Part shown: piece by piece, positions 55,965 through 64,000 of the stretch
Layout of the letters: every line of letters begins with the position of its first letter
Numbering within the stretch: position 1 is the stretch's first letter
Assembly (NCBI GenBank): GCA_946122785.1
Contig: CAMGYJ010000004.1
Coordinates: 19,180,150 to 19,244,149 of the forward strand
DNA: 64,000 nucleotides
Reading direction: 5' to 3'
Source of the DNA: Linum tenue
Taxonomy: Eukaryota; Streptophyta; Magnoliopsida; Malpighiales; Linaceae
Notes under the pieces: generated by a model
Databases searched by the model: none
Seen by the model: only the letters and a program-made list of their open reading frames with translations
Told to the model about the DNA's origin: nothing
Program-made: the position numbers and the translations under genes

Positions 55965-56697
55965 AGAGTTTACCCTTTTTTTGGTCTCTTTGAGCTTGTG
56001 AATTTGTCTGTGCTTCCTTCTCCCCTGTTTCTTGATTCCTCTGTTTTCTCACTTCGCCTCTTTTTTTTTCTTGTTCCGGGTTTTGGTTTGTGGGTTCGGA
56101 TCCATATTGGATCTTGTGTTAGCTGGGGGTTTTCCATTGTATCAGATCCATTGATCTATATATTCATTGTATGTTGATATTATATTGACTTATAATTTAA
56201 GCTGCTGCCTCTGTTCATCTTTACTCATGTTCAATTTGGCTGGGTCTCTTGTTACTCTTGTTCGGATCCATATTTCGGGGGGTTGGGTCTCGGGTTTGGG
56301 TTTAGGGTCAATTAATTCGGTTGGTTCACGGGTTGGGCAAGAATGGCTGACTGGGCGGGTAAGGCTGAGCTGGCGGGTCGGGTCGTCGTTTTTTAATGTT
56401 TAAATGTGCTGACTGTGTCTTTCTGTTAGCCACGTCATCACTTAACTGTCGTCATTAACGGAGTCTAACGGAGGTTAACGGAGAGTGACCGAACTTGGAC
56501 TGTTCAACTAATTCGAGTGACTATAAATGGAATAAATCAATTCGGGTGGCAAACGTGAAATTTTTAAACAATTCGGGTGACCAAACTTGCAATTAAGCCA
56601 TAATATTTTAGTAAAAATAGCGCTCGGGCCAGACTAGGGTGTTATCAAATACAATTGACGATACAGACTCGTAACTCCATTGGGCTACGCGCATTTA

Positions 56698-56856
56698 GGC
56701 CCAGCTCTGCCATTGGAGACGTTTCCGGCCATTGGCTATCTTATGGGCCAGAGAACTCAAATTCAAACTTCTAAGCGTGCTCTTTCTTTAAACCCTTTCC
56801 CGGGACGAAAACCTCCATCGACGAACGAGAGGCAGCCGGCAACCTTAAAACCCTAG
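56698..56856 (+). promoter_or_regulatory. Likely TRM82 promoter: site II and telo-box motifs
   Basis: GGCCCA (56698-56703), TGGGCC (56744-56749) and AAACCCTAG (56848-56856) lie 57-215 bp before the ATG. TGGGCC/GGCCCA site II elements with a telo box are typical of plant genes for translation and proliferation, which fits a tRNA-modification gene. The MULE ends only 99 bp upstream of the first motif. Confidence 0.55.
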
Positions 56857-56912
56857 AAATTGAAAAAACCAACTGTTACCGATTGCTGGTAACTGTCAAG
56901 GAGAGCCCAAAA

Positions 56913-59900
56913 ATGGAGGAAGACTCTCACTTGGAAGGCGGAGAAAATAACCGAGAGATAGAAATTGCGCCTGCCTTAATAGCTGTTCACCCTACCCAGG
57001 ATTCGGTTGCCGTCGCCGTCGGTTCTGACCTCCGCGTGTTCGACCTCAGGTAAGAATTTAGTCTCTAATATCCGTGTTGCTTTCCTTGCTCTAACTCAGT
57101 AAGCAACACTACTTAAAGAAACTTAGGCACGATTTGCTCTTTTGGCAATTGTAACGAGCGTTTAACTTGTGTTGTAAGGCTATGTGGATTTGTTTAACCT
57201 GCAATTAGTGAGAAACCCATCTAGGAGTGGGGTGAATCCGTGTATGATGTTTCTTAATCACTGCAAGTGTACCTGGTGGTGGGAACTCTCATAGCTTATG
57301 TTTACAAATTACTTCACCTTGAATACCAAGGTGAAGTCTTTGTTCAATCAAACTGGGCTGTCTTCTGTGCTAAGTAATATCCTGGAACAGACGAGAATGT
57401 ATAGGGTATGTTCCTTCTTTGTAATATTAAAGAAGTTTGTACCGCCATTGAGCTGGTGAAATAATCATACTCCTTGTCTGCATTCTGTTCAGGACGGATT
57501 GTGGGGTTTCTCTGGTAGATGATTCTGTAGAACCCTTCCATAAAGATTCTGTGAGAGCTATTCGCTACAGTGCAAATGGGAAGCTCTTTGTGTCTGCTGG
57601 TGATGATAAGCTTGTTAAGATTTGGTCCACTGACACTTGGCGCTGCATCAGTTCTGTGTAAGTTCATTGGCTTAGTTGTTTTAAGGCTCTTAACGAGTTC
57701 CAATTGTTGTGATAATTTTTTATGTATTTATTTGTCTGTGTAATATGAGTGTAGTAATCTCAAGGGTTATTGAGTTTTCAAATTTTCTGTATAACTTGAT
57801 ATTAGCCTAGCTAATATATTGTGTTTGTACTCAAGAGTCAAGACAGAACAAATAAAGGTGCTTACTGAGATGCTATGCCCCAGATGTTATTGTGATCACT
57901 TGGAGTTGGCATTGTTTCCTTGCTTCAATATACATAGGTGTCTTGGTTTCTATGGTGCACTCACAAAAATGAGTGCATACTATGCGCCCAATCCTAAAAA
58001 TAATCTGAAAACATTGAATTTTGAATATTAATTGAGAGCATTAGTCTAATATGATGGTTTAACATAGAATCACAACTGTTCATGCATTTCCCTAAGCCCT
58101 AAATTATAAACCCTATATTCTAAATTATAAATCCTAAACCCTAAATCCATAAACCTTTAAATCAAAATAAATCTTGAATGCTTTTTGTGCAAATTAATGC
58201 ATTTTCTTGTCCATCGTATCGCTAGTGACAATTGGCATCGTTTTGACTTGAATTGCATGATCGAATTGATGATTGTGGCGGGTGCATAAATCTAGGGGTG
58301 GGCAACGGGACGGGACGGGATACCCGTCCCGTTTTAAACGGGTACCCAGTCCCATTTGGAGACCAAAGTTCATCCCATATCCCAAACCTATATGGAAAAC
58401 GGGTACCCATTACCCGTACGGGACGGATAACGGGTACCCATACTACCCATAAATAGCCAAAGTTTAAACCACTAAAATTTTAACAAAAGTTTTAACTTAA
58501 CTTGTATTTGCTTAACAATCACAAGACACAAAATACATCCCAATCACAAATACTTGGTTTGCAAATTACACATTCATGAACAATCACAACACATAGAAAT
58601 AAATCATTCCAAGTACCAAATTATCAAAAAAAAAAAAGTTTCATTCAACACATCCCAACTCTATCTACTAATTCACCAAACATGTCAGTGAAAGAGTGAA
58701 AGGGTAAGGGCCCAAATGGAATTGAAATTGAAAGGGTAAGGGCCGAAATGGCCAATGGGTTTTGAATTGGGTTGGGCTGAATTAAATTTCTGCATTTGTA
58801 TTGAATGGGTATAACGGGTACCCATATTACCCAAACGGGTATTCGCGGGTAACCCGCGGGTACCCATATTAGGAATGTACAATCCCAAGTCTCATCCGTT
58901 TATAATATTACGGGTAATATGGGTACCCGTAACCCTTAAAAAACGGGACGGGTACGGGTATACCCAAATACCCGTTTCCCGTTGCCCACCCCTACATAAA
59001 TCCCCCCAAAACAGTGTGCACTGAAAATAAACTCGTATATATTGTTGTATATGCTGTTGTCTAATTTCCATTTCCTCATGTTGGCTATAGTATATCTAGG
59101 CTTAAAATGTTCTCTAACACTTGATTAATGCAACAGGTCCTCCGAGAAGAGAGTGAGTGCAGTTTCCATAAGCAACGATGGGCTGTATGTGTGCTTTGCT
59201 GACAAATTTGGAGTTGTCTGGGTTGTAGATATCCATGACCTTGATGTCAATGGAGCTCTCTCCAATAGGAAGGCGGCACCTTTACTTGCTCATTATTGCA
59301 GCATCATTACTAGACTGGTTTGTTATTTTTTAGTGAATCTTTATTCTCGGTATCTTAGATGTACTATTTTACTAATGAGCTAAACCTTCATTACTCTCTA
59401 CTTATGTGCAGGAATTTTCACCGGACGGATGCTTTATAGTTAGTGCAGACCGAGATTTTAAAATCCGTGTAATTGTCTTCCTTGTGTGGTTTAAACCAAA
59501 AGGGTTTCTAGTTATTCACAGAAAAGAAAAGGTTGCCTAGTTTGAAAATCAACACCTTGTCTTGTGCTTCATTGCAGGTTTCTGTGTTTCCGAAGAAGCC
59601 TTTGGAAGGGGCTCATGAAATACAAAGCTTTTGCCTTGGTCATACACAGTGAGTGAGTTATTATTTTACTTCCTGTTTGGTTTACACGTTGCTTTGACTT
59701 ATTAGTTGATGGGGAACGACGGTAGCATTTAATATCTGGTTGCATATCATATTTAATTTAATATTAGGAAAAAAACTTCCTTTTTCTGGATATACCATTT
59801 ACAACTTAAAAATGAGGCTGATGCAGTCATCTACTATTTTGAATTTCAGGTTTGTTTCCAGCCTTGCTTTTATTTGCAGTAAGGATCTGCCCCAAGGGTT

Positions 59901-61555
59901 TCTTCTTTCCGGTAGCGGTGATTCCACGGTAAGCTTCCATCCTACTAGCTACGTAGATTTGCTATTCATAATCTCTCCTTTTTTTAGTTCAAATGTGACA
60001 TTTAAAATTTTGGAGTGACTTGTTATATGCTTTAACTCCACAGGTTCGCCTATGGGATATTACTTCGGGATCACTACTTGATACCTGTGAAGTAGGCTCA
60101 CAGGTACCTTCTCTTTGAAATAGTTTTCCCCAGTATTCTTTGTGGCATTTTTAACTTATAAATGGTTCTTCAGTGGAACCTCATGCAAAAATTTTGATCT
60201 GCTTTAATCTAGTTGCACAATTGAGTAATATCAGGTCTAGGAAGAATTTGGGTTAATTCACCAGTAAGACACATAATTTTAGCCACTCTGAGTGGTTTTC
60301 TTCCTAATGATATCAAATGTAGGAGAATGATATTCCAGAAAAATCAAATCTTTTGGCTTTTCTTTTGACCTGCTATCTTTTCTTAATTCTTATCTCATTG
60401 TTTTCTGAAGGCAGCACTTTCAGAGTCCGACGGTAGCGGGGAGAGCTGCTGTGCTGTCACGGATTTGTGTGCAATCCAGGATAGTAATTTTGTTGCAGTA
60501 GCCATTCAAGGGTAAGTATCAAATCACTAGAAACTTCTGCTCTATGTTATTTGAACTTTTCTTCAGTTCATGAGTTAGTGCTTCAGCTGACAGTTGATTT
60601 GTTCACCATTTTAGCTTGCAAGAAATAATTTTGCTGGGCTGTGACTTCTCTTCTAAAACATTAAGTGTCGCCAAGGTAACGACTGATTATTCACACCAAT
60701 ATTGTGCACCTGAATGCATATGTTATTTAACGTTCTAGTCACTGGCAAAAAGTTCTCACGAATCTCTTTAAAAGGTGAAATGACTGCAATGCTTGCTAAG
60801 ATTTTTGCTGTTAAGCTCAATGGGACCGTTCAGTTGTGCTTGTGCCGTTTGGTTGCCTTCTCAGTGTTTCAGCCGTTCAATCAGTGTTGTGGCATTGTTG
60901 TAAATAACGGCAACACATGCAATCCAATGGTGTGAGCTTGAGCTGAACACTTCCATTCAAGCATATTAGCCATACTAAGCATGTCTGCAATTGATTTCAC
61001 CTTCTAATGAGATTCGGGGGAACTCTTAGCCAAAAAGTGGTAAAAACTTGAACATCGACTTGCATAGGCATTCAGGTGGAAGAGTACTTTTCCCTCGGAT
61101 GTGTATTATTTTTTTATCTTTTGGAAACATAATCATTTTGATGTTTCTTATTCATATAGGTGGTTTCTATAACAGAAGAGAATTTCATCCCCACAAGCAT
61201 GGGAAGTAGTTCTGCTGGAGAATTATTGTGGTTTGTAACAGGCATCTCTAAACTGCGTGATGCTGACCACAAGTCTCTGGCTCGTTTGAAGGTTGTTAGT
61301 GGTCTCAGGAAAAAAGGCCATCCCGAGTCTCCTGATCAACACAAGCCCGTTGTTTTGGGAGATGAAGAAATTCCGGGCAGCCAGAAGCTGCTCGAGAAGT
61401 TGCAGGGAAGCTTGTCAATCGACCAGAGTGTTTTCTCAGCCGCTGCTGAAGCTATAAAAACTGCAATGTGCAATTTGTTGATTAAGAAGCAGTATCCAAC
61501 AGAGAGCAGGGAATGGAGGAAGAGAACTAGAAACGACAGGAAGGCCAAACAGTAG
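56913..61555 (+). CDS. TRM82: tRNA (guanine-N7)-methyltransferase non-catalytic subunit, WD40 (WDR4/TRM82 family)
   Basis: Ten exons inferred: 56913-57049, 57493-57657, 59137-59317, 59412-59468, 59578-59648, 59850-59928, 60044-60103, 60411-60511, 60615-60675, 61160-61555; all borders are GT-AG and all phases close, giving 435 aa and TAG 61553-61555. WD40 blades include FVSAGDDKLVKIW (78-90), FSPDGCFIVSADRDFKIRV (163-181), then GHTQFVSSLAF and LLSGSGDSTVRLWD (221-235). In yeast and animals the partner binds the TRM8/METTL1 methyltransferase to make m7G46 in tRNA. The basic C-terminus ends RRKR-like (WRKRTRNDRKAKQ). Intron 2 holds a hAT MITE. No disruption is seen. Family assignment rests on blade motifs and length; another WD40 family is possible but less likely. 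Confidence 0.88.
58090..58165. repeat. Telomere-like CCCTAAA-rich tract in intron 2
   Basis: Degenerate CCCTAAA and CCCTATA units with TTATAAA spacers, about 70 bp. Plant telomere repeat is CCCTAAA. The tract is too degenerate to be an active interstitial telomere. Confidence 0.5.
58285..59002. mobile_element. hAT-type MITE (702 bp) in TRM82 intron 2
   Basis: Element 58293-58994 with TIRs TAGGGGTGGGCAACGGG and CCCGTTGCCCACCCCTA and a perfect 8-bp TSD CATAAATC (58285-58292, 58995-59002). Subterminal ACGGGTACCCGT and GGGACGGG motifs repeat. No transposase. It lies well inside the intron, so splicing is probably tolerated. Confidence 0.93.
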
Positions 61556-62649
61556 AATTGTTGAAGAGTACTTTCCTATGGGCTCTCTTTCAATTATTGG
61601 GAAGAATCAGATATTTTGAGGTGTTGATTGTCCTTCTCTAGGTTTAGGAATACTGTGATATTTATGTAGTTGTTTCTGGGGAGTACATGTAGCATTGCTG
61701 CTGCTTTATTCCAGTGTTGTACCAGAACCAGAGCGCCTTCTCTTGTCACACCACGAGTGACCTGTGGGTGTAAAGAGACTCGGTTGAGAAGTGTACATTT
61801 TTTGTCAGTAGCTCTTCAGTGTTATATTCAGGGCCCCTTGAGTCTTATCTAGTTCCTTTTTTGCGTGGAAGAGGCCGTAAATGGACCCAAAATTGCGTCA
61901 TCAATCTATCAAGGATTGTTTGGTAGTATTTATTTTTGCCGGCCCCAGACATCCATTAGTAACTATATCTACACCCTTGCTTTTAAGTTGACTCAAAAAA
62001 TTTAGATCTAAGAACCGAGAACTAAAGATATTTTTTACCTTTATTTTTTTAATCGGCTCATATTTTCTTCATTTTAACTTGGATTTTAATTTTTTTTTCA
62101 TTGATTGAACGAGTTTGTTGTGCTCTACAAAATTAGATCCATGTTCAATATTTTGAGAGAAAAAATCTCATTCCTCTTGTTACCAACTGCATACCATATG
62201 ATATTTTCTTCGTTTTTAAGTCGTTTTGAAAATTTTTGCACAGAAGGAACGAGTTCATCATATGATTCATTGGACCTACAAATTTCTAGGTGAACAAAAT
62301 ACAGGACCAAAAAGTACCACACAATACCACCCCTGGTAAACAATGCTGAAAGTCGTAAATGACACTCCTACTATCATGTATTCAACCATCCTGCAGTTTT
62401 GGTATGTTAATACTACCATGGTACGCTTTATACAATATGATATGCTCTTATTTCAATACCAGTCATACCATATGGTATAGACTGGTAAAAAATAGCTCAA
62501 TTTTTTTTTTCTGTTCCAAATATATATAAAAGTGGATATCATTTTGAAGAGCACAATTAATCTTATCTAAGTGCAAAAAAAAAAATTAAATTCTAACTTA
62601 AAACGAGTGAAAAATCGTTCGTTAAAGATTAACGGGGAAAAATCAAAGA
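61556..62649. other. TRM82 3' region and intergenic DNA
   Basis: The 3' UTR probably ends before about 61860. The rest is AT-rich with no supported gene. CATATGATA/TACCATATGGTATA-type palindromes occur near 62190-62480. Confidence 0.5.
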
Positions 62650-63620
62650 CTTTTTTTTTGCCCGAGAAATATCAAATACATAGTTAGAAAGAACCACTAC
62701 CCACAACCCCTTCTCGTCCCACTAACAAGCCAACCAACAAAGTCAAAAGAAACTAACTCTACCCAGGACAGCAGCAGGGCTTTACGTGCCACTCTATGAG
62801 CAGCCCAGTTGACAGTCCGCAGAACTGCTCTAAAATCTATACAAAGAGAACGAGACTCAAGAAGACAACAACAATCTCGAAGGATAGGGCCACCAATCGA
62901 ATCCTCCACAGACCGAGTTTGAGCTGATGGATGACCACTTCTGCATCGCCTCGATGATGAGCGGAAACAAACTTCTAGAAGTTGCAAGAGAGATCGCATC
63001 CCTGGCTGCAAGGATTTCTGCAAGATAAGGATCCGATATACCATAATGCTGAGCACCCACGGCAAGAAGCACATGCCCATCCGAACCGCGGATACAAGGC
63101 CAGGCGAGGAACCACCGATTTGGAGAGCAACATCAAAGTTGATCTTCAAAAAGTCTTGAGGAGGGCATTCCCAAAGAAGAGGTCTAGCAGAGGCAGGAGC
63201 ACGAGCAATGTGAGGCGGGCCAGGCTGGGTAGAGAGCACTTCGCGGATTTGAAAAGAGAATTGGCAGGCTAACGAACGGACATTAGGCTGGGTATTTTAA
63301 AATACCACTTTATTTCTTGATTTCCATATTCTCCACAAGAGGCACACTATATGGAGAATATGGGTTTGGGACTGCTCATCTAGCATTATTTAACGCCACC
63401 ACAAACTAAAATTAATTCTTGGGGCCGAGTTCAGTATATCACTTAATCCCACAAAATACCATAGCTGGATGTCAAGGAGGAATGAAAAAACAGATGTTTT
63501 GTACTTTCTTGGAACCTCCAACAAACAGGGCAACTACTCAGGCAGTTAACCCCGCATGATAATTAAACCCTCGAGAGCGCTACTGTTGTTGGAAGGACCA
63601 CTTCAAAAAACGAATGAGAG
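62650..63620 (-). mobile_element. LINE 3' fragment, minus strand (zinc region and RNase H)
   Basis: Poly-T at 62651-62659 marks the 3' end. The minus strand reads LPTTVAL, then CPVCWRF and KHLFF (around 63490-63590), LWRIWKSR (about 63330-63360) and RNase H with FLKINFDVALQ, SIGGPILRDCCCLL and NWAAHRVARKALLLS (63150-62750). It is the same LINE family as 45785-52814 but a separate, decayed copy. No TSD was found. Confidence 0.8.
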
Positions 63621-63710
63621 ACCTTAGACACTATAAAAATCGTTGTTCCTGGATTAATTACAAGTTTCCTTTTAATTTTTGTGTCGAAAAAATTGTCTTC
63701 TAATATAATA

Positions 63711-64000
63711 CTTTTTTTTTTGCCATTCAACCGATCTCAAACGAGATGGAGATAAGATCCACACACCGTCAATTACAAACTACGTAACCAAGACACATAG
63801 TCGAACCTCGACAGGACCCGAGGCGACAAACTCAGAGACTTTTTGGCCACTAAATGAGCCTCCCTGTTCCTATGACGACCTACGAAACGTAGATCACAAT
63901 ACCCCCCAAAACCAGCCAACAAGGCTTGGATCTCACGCAAAATTGCGCCAACTTTAGAATCATTGAAATCCCCTGCCAAACATTTATCCAGGATAACCTT
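63711..64000 (-). mobile_element. Second LINE 3' fragment, minus strand, continuing off the window
   Basis: Poly-T at 63712-63721. The minus strand reads MAGDFNDSKVGAIL, LAGFGGYCDLRFV, NREAHLVAKKSLSLSPRVL and FDYVSWLRSL, the C-terminal part of LINE-type RNase H (the His of NxxAH is kept as NREAH). The rest lies right of 64000. Confidence 0.75.

Larger units (their letters stand above)
55133..56609 (+). mobile_element. Mutator-like (Pack-MULE-type) element carrying an AG-peptide gene
   Basis: Element 55143-56599 (1457 bp). TIRs of about 320 bp (55143-55466 and 56281-56599) begin GGCTTAATTGCAAG and differ by only a handful of changes and a small indel in a GACCC repeat. A 10-bp direct repeat ATAATATTTT flanks it (55133-55142, 56600-56609), close to the 9-10 bp usual for MULEs. 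No transposase is present. The ~800-bp interior holds an intact small secreted-peptide gene with leader. This is the definition of a Pack-MULE. The capture is recent or maintained, given the TIR identity and intact ORF. Confidence 0.88.

Noticed and set aside
58090..58165. Interstitial telomere or recombination hotspot
   Set aside because: Units are too degenerate and AT-spaced; kept as a low-value repeat.
61670..61852. 60-codon ORF in the TRM82 3' region
   Set aside because: Lies in the expected 3' UTR and shows no domain.

Overview
This is nuclear DNA of a flowering plant, most likely a eudicot. The evidence is a ten-exon gene with GT-AG introns, Athila-type LTR retrotransposons primed by tRNA-Asp, L1-type LINEs, a Helitron, hAT and Mutator-like elements, and B3, GRF and DUF223 domain genes. 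I cannot name the species. No bacterial, viral or CRISPR features are present.

Layout. 1-4241 is the 3' part of an Athila-like element (post-pol ORF, noncoding tail, 3' LTR) inserted in the Rep domain of a degenerate Helitron (4242-7563). 7.6-31 kb is AT-rich and relic-rich. It holds two solo LTRs with perfect target-site duplications (TSDs) at 10638-11961 and 13189-14613. It also holds a 5'-truncated LINE (14662-16300) carrying a nested hAT (15190-16285), an RPA70-like OB-fold gene (18.6-20.7 kb), a B3-domain pseudogene on the minus strand (21.2-22.5 kb), a Copia gag relic, a broken second RPA-like copy (25-27.3 kb), and a GRF zinc-finger relic between inverted repeat arrays (28.1-29.7 kb). 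A third RPA-like copy (30.2-43 kb) is split inside an exon by a young, structurally complete but pol-less Athila-type element (31790-41365, TSD GGGAC).

44.8-52.8 kb is LINE territory, dominated by a 7.0-kb LINE (45785-52814) with TSDs and a poly-A tail. 53.4-56.6 kb holds a small MITE-like element, a hAT MITE and a Pack-MULE-like element (55143-56599). The last has ~320-bp terminal inverted repeats (TIRs), 10-bp TSDs and an intact arabinogalactan-peptide coding sequence. Just downstream is the one clear host housekeeping gene, a WD40 gene of the WDR4/TRM82 family (56913-61555, 435 aa predicted), which has a third hAT MITE in intron 2. Two minus-strand LINE 3' ends close the window.

How the parts relate. 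Most of the window is a nest of insertions whose order can be read from TSDs: Helitron before Athila copy 1; LINE before hAT; RPA-like gene before Athila copy 2. The most interesting signals are: (a) nested palindromes with an ACGGCCGT core, whose flanks change together among LTR subfamilies and in the internal region; (b) a hairpin with compensatory changes on both sides of the Athila post-pol ORF; (c) LTRs that look like mosaics of U3 and U5 modules; (d) the Pack-MULE-like AG-peptide unit beside TRM82; and (e) a tandem RPA-like family next to Helitron sequence.
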